Assembly: GCA_913055855.1 (NCBI GenBank)
Contig: CAJXKW010000013.1
Location: forward strand, 1-37,264
Source: an uncultured Limimonas sp.
GTDB taxonomy: Bacteria; Pseudomonadota; Alphaproteobacteria; Kiloniellales; Rhodovibrionaceae
Length of the DNA stretch: 37,264 nucleotides
Direction of reading: 5' to 3'
The notes under the pieces were generated by a model that saw nothing but the letters and a program-made list of their open reading frames with translations, was not told the DNA's origin and made no database searches. Both the position numbers and the translations under genes were made by a program. Below, piece after piece: positions 6,405 to 14,226 of the stretch (the first letter of the stretch is position 1; each line of letters starts with the position of its first letter).

Positions 6405-9173
6405 TCACTCGGCCGCCCGGGCGGGCGAGCGGCGTGCCGCGTCGGCGCTGGGCAAGTGGACGTGGAAGGTCGCGCCCGGCGCCTCGCCGTCGTCGCCCAG
6501 CCAGATGCTGCCGCCGCAGTGCTCCACGATGTGCCGCGTGATTGCCAGGCCCAGGCCCGTGCCCGGCGGCCGGTCGGGTGCGGTTTCCACGGCCTTGGCG
6601 AACTTGTCGAAGACCCGAGTCCGGTCCTCGGGGGCGATTCCCGCACCGCTGTCCGCGACGGTGATGCGATAGCCCGCGGCCTCGGGCCGGCCGGTGATCC
6701 AGACCGTCGGCGGCTCGCCCGCGGCATACTTCACCGCGTTCGAGAGCAGGTTGACGCAGACCTGGACGAGCCGGTCCGGGTCCGCTTCCACCATGGCCGC
6801 CGCTGTTCCCGTGCCCCGGATGTCCGTGCGCAGCGCCACGCCGCGCTCCTGGATGAGGCCGCCGCTGACGGTGACCGCACGCTCGAGCGTCTCCGCGGCG
6901 TCGACGCGCGCGATGTGCCAGTCCGTGCGCCCCTGCTCAAGGCGCGCCAGGTCCAGGATCTCGTCGATCAGGCGGGTCAGGCGCTGGCTCTCGCTGGCGA
7001 TGATCTCCAGGAAGTGATGCATGCGCGCCTGCGGCAGGTCCGGGTTGTCCACCAGGATCTCGGAGAACGACCGGATCGAGGTCAGGGGCGTGCGCAGCTC
7101 GTGGCTTACGGTAGACAGAAAGTCGTCCTTGAGCTTGTCCAGCTCCTCCAGGCGGGCGTTCGCGCGCTTGAGTTCCGCGGCCGTCTGCTCCAGTTCGGCC
7201 GATTTGCGCTCCAGTTCCTGGCTGTACGCGATCGCCTGGTGCGTCTCCTCCAGCAGGGTCATCACCTCGTCCAGCGTGGGCATTTCGCCCTTGGCGACGG
7301 AGCTGACCACGACGTGGGCCGAGGCCGCGCCCAGGCTGCCCGCGAGCAGGCGCTCGACGAAGGCGACCAGGTCCGAGTCCGCTTGCGCAGGCATTACGCC
7401 GGGCTCGCCGCGAGCGCGGGCGTAGTCCCGGAACGCCCGGTAGGCCCGGTCGCGCCCCAGGAAGCGCTGGGTCAGGTCGTAGAGTTCCGCCACCGAGGCC
7501 GAGCGTGTCCAGGCGCTGGGCCGGTTCGCCATGTCGTGCCGGAACACGCCGACGAAGAGGCCGCTCTGCAGGCGTTCCAGGGCGGTCGACCGGGTGAACA
7601 GCGACACACCCACGTAGACCAGGAGGTTCAGGCCGAGGCTCCACACCATGGCATGGCTCAGCGGCTCCCAGCCCGAGAGGCCGAACAGCGACTCGGGCCG
7701 GAGCAGGCCGATGCCCCACGGTCCTTCTGTGAGCAGCGCCGGATGAACCCAATCCGAGCGCGCGACGGCGGGCACCACCAGGGTGTAGGCCCAGGTCAGG
7801 AAACCGATCACGAGGCCGGCGAGGGCGCCCGCCTGGGTCGCGCCGCGCCAGAACAGACCGCCCAGCATGGCGGGCAGGAACTGCGCCACGGCGGCGAAGG
7901 AGATCAGCCCGATCGCGGCGAGCGCACCGCTTTCCGCGGCGAGATCGTAGTAGACGTAGCCCAGCAGGAAGATGCCCACGATGCTGATGCGGCGGATGCC
8001 CAGCAGGAGCCCGGTTAGGTCGCTGCGCTCGGTCAGGCGCAGCCCCGGAACGCGCAGCAGCGCGGGCATGACAAGGTCGTTGCAGATCATCGTGGACAGG
8101 GCGATCGCGGCGACGATCACCATGCTCGTCGCCGAGGAAAGACCGCCCAGGAAGGCGAGCAGGGCCAGAGTCTCCTGGCCCTGTGCCATGGGCAGCGTCA
8201 GGACGAAGAAGTCGGGGTCCGCGGTGGCCGGAAGGTGCACCAGGCCCGCCAGCGCGATGGGCAGGGCGAAGATGCTCATGCCCAGCATGTACAGCGGGAA
8301 CAGCCAGGATGCCGTGCGCAGATGCCGCTCGTCGACGTTCTCCACCATGGTGATCTGGAACTGGCGGGGCAGACAGATGACCGCCGCCATTGCCAGGAGC
8401 ATCAGGGTCAGCCAGCGCGGCCCGCCGCCTTCGGGAAACGCCAGAAGCGCGGACGCCTGTTCCAGCTCGGTGGCGCGTGCGAAGAGAGCGGCGAAGCCGT
8501 CGTGCAGGCCGAAGGTCACGAACAGCCCGACCGCCAGGAACGCGGCGAGCTTGAAGATGGACTCGAAGGCGACGGCCGCGACCACGCCCTCGTGGTGCTC
8601 ATCCGCGTCGATCTGCCGGGTGCCGAAGAGCACCACGAAGGCGGCCATGCCGGCGGCGACCCAGAACGCCGTGTCGGTGAGCAGGTTCGCCGACTGTACG
8701 GCCGCCCCGCTGGCGTCCAGGCCCTTGAACCCGGCGACGACGTTGAAGCTGGTCGCCACGGCCTTGAGCTGGAGTGCGATGTAGGGCGTCGTCCCCACCA
8801 CCGCGATCAGCGTGACCAGCATGGACAGCCGGGTACTCTTGCCGTAGCGCGAGGAAATGAAATCCGCAATCGAGGTGATCCGGAACACCTTGCGGATGCG
8901 CAGGATCTTGCGCAGGACGAACCACCAGCCCAGGAACACCACTGTCGGCCCGAGGTAGATCGTCAGGAACTCGAGGCCGCTGCGCGCAGCCGAGCCCACG
9001 GCGCCGTAATAGGTCCAGGCGGTGCAGTAGACGGCGATCGCCAGGGTATAGACGTAGGGATTGCGCACCAGGCTGCGCCCGGCTGCGGCCCGGCGGTCGC
9101 CCCAGAACGCGATGACGAAGAGCAGGCCCAGGTAGACCAGGGCGGCGGCGACGATGAGCGCCGGGCCGACCAT
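6405..9173 (-). CDS. sensor histidine kinase with Na+/solute symporter (SSSF) N-terminal half
   Basis: The 922-residue product has an SLC5/PutP-like transporter domain in residues ~1-530 (about 13 helices, including WTYYGAVGSAARSG). A STAC-like linker (~535-640) and a coiled coil (~645-685) follow. Next come the kinase core boxes: H box SHELRTPLTSI with His691, N box NLLSNAVKY, G1 DSGAGI, F box FDKF and G2 GTGLGLAI. No PAS domain is seen, unlike many CbrA/CrbS/MxtR kinases, so it is shorter than those. CbrA-type proteins sense or transport a metabolite such as histidine, and CrbS/MxtR-type kinases govern acetate use. The signal here is unknown. It starts 3 bases after the stop of the small membrane protein, indicating translational coupling. 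Confidence 0.93.
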   Translation of the reverse strand: MVGPALIVAAALVYLGLLFVIAFWGDRRAAAGRSLVRNPYVYTLAIAVYCTAWTYYGAVGSAARSGLEFLTIYLGPTVVFLGWWFVLRKILRIRKVFRITSIADFISSRYGKSTRLSMLVTLIAVVGTTPYIALQLKAVATSFNVVAGFKGLDASGAAVQSANLLTDTAFWVAAGMAAFVVLFGTRQIDADEHHEGVVAAVAFESIFKLAAFLAVGLFVTFGLHDGFAALFARATELEQASALLAFPEGGGPRWLTLMLLAMAAVICLPRQFQITMVENVDERHLRTASWLFPLYMLGMSIFALPIALAGLVHLPATADPDFFVLTLPMAQGQETLALLAFLGGLSSATSMVIVAAIALSTMICNDLVMPALLRVPGLRLTERSDLTGLLLGIRRISIVGIFLLGYVYYDLAAESGALAAIGLISFAAVAQFLPAMLGGLFWRGATQAGALAGLVIGFLTWAYTLVVPAVARSDWVHPALLTEGPWGIGLLRPESLFGLSGWEPLSHAMVWSLGLNLLVYVGVSLFTRSTALERLQSGLFVGVFRHDMANRPSAWTRSASVAELYDLTQRFLGRDRAYRAFRDYARARGEPGVMPAQADSDLVAFVERLLAGSLGAASAHVVVSSVAKGEMPTLDEVMTLLEETHQAIAYSQELERKSAELEQTAAELKRANARLEELDKLKDDFLSTVSHELRTPLTSIRSFSEILVDNPDLPQARMHHFLEIIASESQRLTRLIDEILDLARLEQGRTDWHIARVDAAETLERAVTVSGGLIQERGVALRTDIRGTGTAAAMVEADPDRLVQVCVNLLSNAVKYAAGEPPTVWITGRPEAAGYRITVADSGAGIAPEDRTRVFDKFAKAVETAPDRPPGTGLGLAITRHIVEHCGGSIWLGDDGEAPGATFHVHLPSADAARRSPARAAE

Positions 9174-9176
9174 GCC

Positions 9177-9467
9177 CTATCCCTCGGTGGGTGCGTCCGG
9201 CGCGGCGCGCTCCGCCGCCGTCGGGGACCCCGAGGGGTCGGGTCCGCCCGCACCGCGGCGCGCCGCGCTGTCCGGCAGCCGGCGGGCCAGGGCGGCCCCC
9301 AGGCCGATCAGGCCCAGCCAGACGCCGAAGATATAGGCGTAGGACACGGGCACGCCGAGGACGTACGCCGCCCGGCCGAAGATCGCCAGGACCGGCGGCG
9401 TGAGCAGCACGAAGCCCAGAACGGGCAGCGCCAGGGCGCGTTCGTGCAGCCGGTTGCCGGCGTCCAT
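9177..9467 (-). CDS. small two-helix membrane protein beside the symporter-kinase
   Basis: The 96-residue product has two hydrophobic segments (about 14-32 and 42-62) and a charged, Pro/Gly/Ala-rich C-terminal tail. I do not recognise a catalytic motif. Small two-helix proteins are often encoded next to sodium:solute symporters as accessory subunits, and this gene sits 17 bp after the receiver gene and 3 bp before the symporter-kinase. A role as subunit of the kinase's transporter half is therefore the best inference. Confidence 0.75.
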   Translation of the reverse strand: MDAGNRLHERALALPVLGFVLLTPPVLAIFGRAAYVLGVPVSYAYIFGVWLGLIGLGAALARRLPDSAARRGAGGPDPSGSPTAAERAAPDAPTEG

Positions 9468-9484
9468 CCCCGTGGCCTCCGGCG

Positions 9485-9871
9485 TCAGGCCCCGGACGCG
9501 GCGAGCAGGCTTTGCACCCGCTGCACCACCTCGCGGGTGGAAAACGGCTTCGTCATGTACGCGTCGACGCCCAGGTCGGCGGCCTTGCGCCGGTCGATCT
9601 CGCGGCCCTTGGCGGTCAGGATGAGCACCCGCAGGTCCTGCCCCCCCGGCAGCTCGCGCAGGCGGCTGAGCACCTCGAAACCGTCACAGCCCGGAATCAT
9701 CAGGTCGAGCAGAACCAGGTCGGGGAGCGCCGTCTGCGCCGCCGATATGGTCGATGGGCCGTCGTAGGCGACGCGCACGTCGAGCCCCGCCTTCTCCATG
9801 AGAAAGCTCAGGGACTCCGCAATCGGCTGCTCGTCCTCGGCGACGAGGACCGAAAACGCCAAGGTGTTCAC
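9485..9871 (-). CDS. stand-alone response regulator receiver domain (CheY-like)
   Basis: The 128-residue product is a single receiver domain with acidic pocket Glu12/Asp13, phospho-acceptor Asp56 in LVLLDLMIPG, Thr86 in LILTAKG and Lys108 in TKPF. There is no output domain. It is encoded immediately upstream of the small membrane protein and the symporter-kinase, so the kinase is its likely partner. In CrbS/CrbR and MxtR/ErdR systems the regulator carries a LuxR-type DNA-binding domain. Its absence here means the signal must pass on by protein contact, possibly to the XRE regulator encoded 102 bp upstream on the same strand. Confidence 0.94.
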   Translation of the reverse strand: MNTLAFSVLVAEDEQPIAESLSFLMEKAGLDVRVAYDGPSTISAAQTALPDLVLLDLMIPGCDGFEVLSRLRELPGGQDLRVLILTAKGREIDRRKAADLGVDAYMTKPFSTREVVQRVQSLLAASGA

Positions 9872-9973
9872 CTCCCATTGGTTCGGCCGCCGGCGGTGCC
9901 CCGGGGCGCGCGTGCCTGCCGGCGCACGCTTGTGTGCTTTTGCGCGAAATCGTAACGCGCGCGGTACGGATTG

Positions 9974-11560
9974 TCATGTCGCCCGTGGCCTCGCAGCCGG
10001 CTCGGTGGCGGGGGCCTCCGCGCTCACCGCAGCGGGGGCGACGCGCTGGGCGCAGTCGGCGCGCGGGCACTGCCGGCACGTGGTGCCCACGGGCGTCACC
10101 GGTGCCTCGCCCGCGCGGGCGGCGTACACGGTCCGCCGCGCATAGGTCAGGTCGCAGCCCAGCATCACGGCCGTCTGGTGCGGCGGCGTCGCATAGCCGC
10201 CCGCGGCGCGCACGCGCGCCTGGGCGAGAAAAAGGTAGCGCGTGCCGTCGGGCATCTCGGCCACCTGGGTGCGCAGCCGGTCCGGGGTGAGAAAGGCCTC
10301 GTGCAGGACCCAGCGCGGGCAGGCGGCGCTGAACCGGGGCAGGCGCAGGCCCGAGGCGCTGAAGCGCTTGGACAGGTTGCCCGCGATGTCGCTGCGCACG
10401 AAGTGGAACGGCAGGCCCGCGCGGCCGGGACGCTGCAGGCTGGTCAGGCGCTGGCAGATCTGCTCGAAGCTGGCGCCGAAGCGCTGCTGGAGCCGGGCGA
10501 TATCGTAGGCCGTGGCCTCCGCCGCGTCGTAGACGGCATCGTAGGGCATGACCACTGCGGCGGCAACATAGCGGACCAGCGCCCGGCGTGCGCGCTCGCG
10601 GGAATCGGCGCCGGCGAAGCTGGCCTTGGCGAGCACCTCGTCGACGGCCTCGCGCGCCTCCAGGCCGGCGAGCAGCTCGGCCAGGCGCAGCCGCACGCTG
10701 GACAGCGGCAGGCTCTGCGAGAGCGTCAGCCGGCGCGCGTTGACCGTGAACACCTGACCGCCGGCGGGAAGCTCGTCCGGCGCGGCGAACGCGAGTGCGA
10801 TGCCGTGCTGCCGGGCGAGGCGCTCCTCCAGGGCCGTCAGATTCAGGCTGCGCGACGGCAGGGCCGCGCTCAGGGCGTCCGCAGCCGTCTCCAGGGCGGG
10901 AAAGTGGTTGGCGTTATCGGCGAAAAAGTCCTCGACGTCCGTGTCGTAGCTCGCCAGGGGGCTGCGCGCGTTGCGCTCGCCCAGGGCGTCGAACATTTCC
11001 TGCGCGGCACGGGTGAGGGCCTCGCTCTGCCCGGCGATGGCGCCAAGGAAGCGCGCCCGCTGGGCGGCGTCGAGGTCGGCGTAATCGTGCAGGATCTCGG
11101 CGAATGAGCGGATCGAGGTGATGGTGCTCAGGATCTGGTGGCTCAGGTCCGCGAGCACCGGGTTCTGGTCCACGCGCTCGGCGAGTTCGTCGACCTGCTG
11201 CGCCATGGCGCGGTATTGCCGGTACATCGCCAGCAACGCACGGGCACTCCGGGGCGCGGTACTGACCAGGTGTTCGGCCTCGCCCGGGTCGAACCCGGAC
11301 TCCGCGAGCACCGGATCCGCGCTGGCTTCGGTCAGCTCCGCCTGGAGCCGCGATTCCTCCGCGCCGGACAGGGTGGAGGGGTCGATTCCCATGGCCTGGG
11401 CCAGACGCCGCATCAGGCCCGGCTGCGCGCTTCGCCGGTCGTGCTCGATCAGGTTGAGATAACTAGCGGAAATGCCCACGCGTCGGGCGAGACCGCTCTG
11501 GGTAAGCCCGCAGGCCTCGCGCGACTGGCGGATGCGCCGACCGAGCGGTGGGTGCGCCAA
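9974..11560 (-). CDS. XRE-family regulator, ScfR type, with internal histidine-kinase-like helix
   Basis: The 528-residue product has an N-terminal HTH (about 8-60; SREACGLTQSGLARRVGIS). Residues ~130-190 resemble a histidine-kinase dimerisation domain: LSHQILSTITSIRSFAEIL, His141, very like SHELRTPLTSIRSFSEIL of the kinase at 6405-9173. A degenerate ImmA/IrrE-like region follows with no HExxH. The C-terminal domain is of the short-chain fatty acyl regulator type, ending in TTCRQCPRADCAQR (Cys495, 498, 503). Known relatives (RamB/PrpC2-type) control propionate and acetate genes. The TTG start is supported by AAGGGGAG nine bases upstream. It is divergent from the ABC importer, which it probably regulates, and upstream of the two-component genes. 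Confidence 0.9.
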   Translation of the reverse strand: MAHPPLGRRIRQSREACGLTQSGLARRVGISASYLNLIEHDRRSAQPGLMRRLAQAMGIDPSTLSGAEESRLQAELTEASADPVLAESGFDPGEAEHLVSTAPRSARALLAMYRQYRAMAQQVDELAERVDQNPVLADLSHQILSTITSIRSFAEILHDYADLDAAQRARFLGAIAGQSEALTRAAQEMFDALGERNARSPLASYDTDVEDFFADNANHFPALETAADALSAALPSRSLNLTALEERLARQHGIALAFAAPDELPAGGQVFTVNARRLTLSQSLPLSSVRLRLAELLAGLEAREAVDEVLAKASFAGADSRERARRALVRYVAAAVVMPYDAVYDAAEATAYDIARLQQRFGASFEQICQRLTSLQRPGRAGLPFHFVRSDIAGNLSKRFSASGLRLPRFSAACPRWVLHEAFLTPDRLRTQVAEMPDGTRYLFLAQARVRAAGGYATPPHQTAVMLGCDLTYARRTVYAARAGEAPVTPVGTTCRQCPRADCAQRVAPAAVSAEAPATEPAARPRAT

Positions 11561-11583
11561 GGCCGTAATCTCCCCTTCCGGTT

Positions 11584-11607
11584 TTTGACAGATTTACAGG
11601 TTTACAG
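11584..11607. promoter_or_regulatory. three tandem 8-bp repeats, candidate operator of the XRE regulator
   Basis: The units tttgacag, atttacag and gtttacag follow one another without gaps. A further ttttaca at about 11623-11629 and an inverted gtaaa at about 11642-11646 extend the motif family. The array covers the -10 region proposed for the XRE gene (11591-11596), an arrangement expected for autoregulation. Confidence 0.5.
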
Positions 11608-11620
11608 CCGGGCCGTGCAA
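11591..11620 (-). promoter_or_regulatory. candidate promoter of the XRE regulator gene
   Basis: On the minus strand TTGCAC (11620-11615) and TAAATC (11596-11591) are 18 bases apart. This leaves a leader of roughly 20-25 bases before the TTG start. The -10 lies within the tandem TTTACAG array. Confidence 0.45.
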
Positions 11621-11657
11621 GCTTTTTACAAAATTGGGAAGGTAAATCAGAATGTTG

Positions 11658-11690
11658 TTGGCAATTTTCACGACCGGTCTGTAGTCTACA
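11658..11690 (+). promoter_or_regulatory. candidate promoter of the ABC importer operon, with palindrome over -10
   Basis: TTGGCA (11658-11663) and TAGTCT (11682-11687) are 18 bases apart, about 100 bp upstream of the binding-protein gene. The -10 is embedded in the 11-base palindrome tgtagtctaca (about 11680-11690). The match is modest; it is offered because it lies in the AT-rich part of the divergent spacer. Confidence 0.35.
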
Positions 11691-11790
11691 CAAGCCGGCA
11701 AAAAGGCGCCGGGCTTTTTCCAAGACAAAAAGCGGGCACGGCGCCGCCGGCACGCCCGATGGGGACAGGAAACGTTCAGGAGGCTTCCCA

Positions 11791-13170
11791 ATGACGGACA
11801 ATTCCACGCGCAACGGCTGGTCGCGCCGCCGTGTTCTCCAGACCGGCGCCGCCACCACGGCGGGGCTGGGCGCCATTATGGCAAGCGGCAAGGCGCCGTA
11901 CGGCTTCGTGCGCGGTGCCTGGGCCGAGGAAGCGATCGGTAACTTCCCGGTCAAGGGCGATACGGCCGTGTTCGGCTTCAACGTGCCCCAGACCGGTGCG
12001 TACGCGGAAGAGGGCGCGGACGAGCTGCGCGCCTACAAGCTCGCCGTCAAACACCTCAACAATGGCGGCGGCATGCTGGAGACGATGAAGCCGAACGCGC
12101 TCACGGGGCAGGGCGTGCTCGGCAAGAAGGTCGACTTCGTCAGCGGCGACACCCAGACCAACCCGGATGCCGCGCGCACCACCGCGCGCCGCATGATCGA
12201 GCGCGACGGCGTGATCATGTTCGGCGGTGGCTCCTCCAGTGCCGTGGCCATCGCCCAGCAGTATCTCGCCCAGGAAATGGGCGTGGTGTTCATGTCCGGT
12301 CTGACGCACTCCAATGACACCACGGGTAAGGACCGCCGGCGCTACGGCTTCCGTCACTTCTACAACGCCTACATGACGGGCAAGGCGATGGCGCCCATCC
12401 TGGCCAGCGAGTACGGCAAGGAGCGCAAGGCCTTCCACCTTACGGCGGATTACACCTGGGGTCACACGCAGTACCAGTCCATCAAGGAATTCACCGAAAA
12501 GCAGGGCTGGCAAACCGTCAACAACATCATGACCCCGCTGGGCACGTCGGACTACTCGCAGTTCCTGACCAACGTGCTCAACTCGGACGCCGACGTCCTG
12601 GTGCTGAACCACTATGGCAACGACATGGTCAACTCGCTGACGCAGGCGGTGCAGTTCGGCCTGCGCGACCGCGAGAAGAACGGCAACCAGTTCCAGATCG
12701 TGGTGCCGCTGTTCAGCCGCCTCATGGCAACGGGCGCGGGCTCGGAGAACATCCAGGGGGTCTACGGGACCACCAACTGGCACTGGACCGCGAGCGACGC
12801 CGGCTCGCAGGCCTTCGTCAAGACGTTCGAGGAAGAGTACGGCTTCCCGCCGTCGCAGGCGGCGCAGACATGCTACGTCCAGACGCTGCTCTACGCCGAC
12901 GCGTGCGAGCGTGCCGGCACGTTCTACCCGCCCGAGGTCATCAAGGCGCTTGAGGACCACGAGTTCGAGGGTATGGGCCCGGGCCGCGGCATCTATCGCG
13001 GGGGCGACCACCAGTGCTTCAAGGACATGTTCGTGGTGCAGGGCAAGTCGCCCAGCGAGAAGTCGGGCAAATACGATCAGCTCAAGGTCGTCAGCCAGGT
13101 CGACCGTGACGAGGTGATCTATCCGGTCGACACCTTCCCGGGCGAACTCGGGCCCTACAAGCCGGCATAA
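11791..13170 (+). CDS. ABC importer periplasmic binding protein (LivK-like), Tat-type signal
   Basis: The 459-residue product has an N-terminal twin-arginine signal SRRRVLQTGAATTAGL (from residue 11). The mature domain is of the periplasmic ligand-binding type I fold (Peripla_BP_6): VFGFNVPQTGAYAEEG, SGDTQTNPDAA, FGGGSSSAVA and ADYTWGH are conserved landmarks. It delivers ligand to the LivHMGF proteins encoded next. Family members bind branched-chain amino acids, amides, urea or small organic acids; it is not UrtA-like, and the ligand is undecided. AGGAGG lies 7 bases before the ATG. Divergence from an ScfR-type regulator hints at a short-chain acid-related ligand (inference). Confidence 0.93.
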   Translation: MTDNSTRNGWSRRRVLQTGAATTAGLGAIMASGKAPYGFVRGAWAEEAIGNFPVKGDTAVFGFNVPQTGAYAEEGADELRAYKLAVKHLNNGGGMLETMKPNALTGQGVLGKKVDFVSGDTQTNPDAARTTARRMIERDGVIMFGGGSSSAVAIAQQYLAQEMGVVFMSGLTHSNDTTGKDRRRYGFRHFYNAYMTGKAMAPILASEYGKERKAFHLTADYTWGHTQYQSIKEFTEKQGWQTVNNIMTPLGTSDYSQFLTNVLNSDADVLVLNHYGNDMVNSLTQAVQFGLRDREKNGNQFQIVVPLFSRLMATGAGSENIQGVYGTTNWHWTASDAGSQAFVKTFEEEYGFPPSQAAQTCYVQTLLYADACERAGTFYPPEVIKALEDHEFEGMGPGRGIYRGGDHQCFKDMFVVQGKSPSEKSGKYDQLKVVSQVDRDEVIYPVDTFPGELGPYKPA

Positions 13171-13185
13171 ACGCCGCTCGCAACC

Positions 13186-13240
13186 CCGCGGCCGGGGCGG
13201 CCGTCGGTTCCCGCCGGCGTTCCGCCGGCGCCGGCCGCGG
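13186..13240 (+). other. GC-rich stem-loop after the binding-protein gene
   Basis: ccgcggccgg (13186-13195) pairs perfectly with ccggccgcgg (13231-13240). A smaller hairpin, cgccggcg copies around 13212-13230, lies inside the loop. It sits 16 bp past the stop codon and probably works with the next hairpin to stabilise the upstream mRNA or attenuate read-through. Confidence 0.55.
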
Positions 13241-13261
13241 CCCCTTCTCTCGCGCAAAACG

Positions 13262-13296
13262 CGGCCCGTGCGGGCGGACGGCGCCCGCACGGGCCG
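13262..13296 (+). terminator. strong intercistronic hairpin, partial terminator or mRNA stabiliser
   Basis: A perfect 14-bp stem, cggcccgtgcgggc with gcccgcacgggccg, has a 7-base loop ggacggc. No T-run follows, so it is unlikely to be a full terminator. Placed between binding-protein and permease genes, such hairpins commonly allow more binding protein than permease to be made. Confidence 0.6.
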
Positions 13297-13335
13297 ATTG
13301 TCCCCGAGACGTCGCGGGACCGATGGGAGCCCGAC

Positions 13336-14226
13336 ATGGATTTCGACGCGCTTTTCACCCTCATCCTGACGGGGTTTCAGAAGGCGTCCATCATCGCGCT
13401 GATCGCGCTCGGCCTCAGCCTGATCTTCGGCACGCTGGGCGTGGTCAACTTCGCCCACGGGGCGATCTACATGGTGGCGACGTACTTTGCCGTTTACCTC
13501 GTGAACCAGATCGGCTTCTTCGCCGCGCTGATCCTCGTGCCGCCCATCATGTTCATTTTGGGTATCGCGATGGAGCGCGGCCTCATCCGGTATTTCTACG
13601 ACCGGCCGCACACCGACCAGATCCTGGTGACATTCGGCGCAGCGATCGTCATTCAGGAGGTCCTCAAGGCACTTTTCGGGGCCAACAACATCCCCTTCGC
13701 CTATCCGAGCTGGGGGCTGGGACCACTGCCCCTGCACGAGTATCTGCCGTTCCTGGACTCGGTCTGGTTCCCCAAGTGGCAGCTCCTGCTCATCGTCGTG
13801 ATGCTGGTAACGGCCGGCGCGATATTCGCGCTGCTCCAGTTCACCCGCTTCGGCCTTGTGGTGCGCGCCGGCATGCGCGACCCGCTGATGCTGCGTTTTC
13901 TGGGCATCAACATCACGCAGAAGTTCACCCTCGTTTTCGGCCTGGGCGCCCTGATCGCGGGCATCGCGGGCGTTTTCGGCGGTCCCGTAACGCAGGTAAA
14001 CCCCGAGGTGGGCATGCACCAGCTCGTGCCCTCGTTCCTCGTGGTGGTGATCGGCGGCATGGGCTCGCTCAGCGGTGCGCTGGTCGCGGCCCTCTTGCTG
14101 GGCATGGCGCTGAGTTTCTCGGCTGATTACTCGGCGATCCAGCAGATTGCGATCTATCTCGTCGCGGCGATCGTGCTGCTCGTGCGGCCGCGCGGGCTCC
14201 TCGGGCAGAAAGGAGTGATGGAATGA
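13336..14226 (+). CDS. livH: LivH-type ABC permease
   Basis: The 296-residue product is an integral inner-membrane permease with the LivH hallmark ALGLSLIFGTLGVVNFAHGA near residues 24-43. The typical IRAGMRD-like cytoplasmic loop is VVRAGMRDPLMLRFLGIN, and the C-terminal part carries VVVIGGMGSLSGALVAALLLG. About eight helices are evident. It pairs with LivM to form the channel. ATG at 13336 is preceded by GATGGGAG. Its stop overlaps the livM start as ATGA (14223-14226). Confidence 0.95.
   Translation: MDFDALFTLILTGFQKASIIALIALGLSLIFGTLGVVNFAHGAIYMVATYFAVYLVNQIGFFAALILVPPIMFILGIAMERGLIRYFYDRPHTDQILVTFGAAIVIQEVLKALFGANNIPFAYPSWGLGPLPLHEYLPFLDSVWFPKWQLLLIVVMLVTAGAIFALLQFTRFGLVVRAGMRDPLMLRFLGINITQKFTLVFGLGALIAGIAGVFGGPVTQVNPEVGMHQLVPSFLVVVIGGMGSLSGALVAALLLGMALSFSADYSAIQQIAIYLVAAIVLLVRPRGLLGQKGVME

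Noticed and set aside
4361..6727. Very long open frame on the minus strand opposite the stress protein and FrhB-like genes
   Set aside because: It is a GC-rich antisense shadow: no domain, repeats of Arg/His/Asp typical of wrong frame, and both plus-strand genes are well supported.
10000..11000. ImmA/IrrE protease activity in the XRE regulator
   Set aside because: The domain position fits but no HExxH metal motif is present, so proteolysis is unlikely.
11776..14019. Long minus-strand frame opposite the ABC binding protein and LivH
   Set aside because: Antisense shadow of two clearly recognised genes; no ribosome site or family features.
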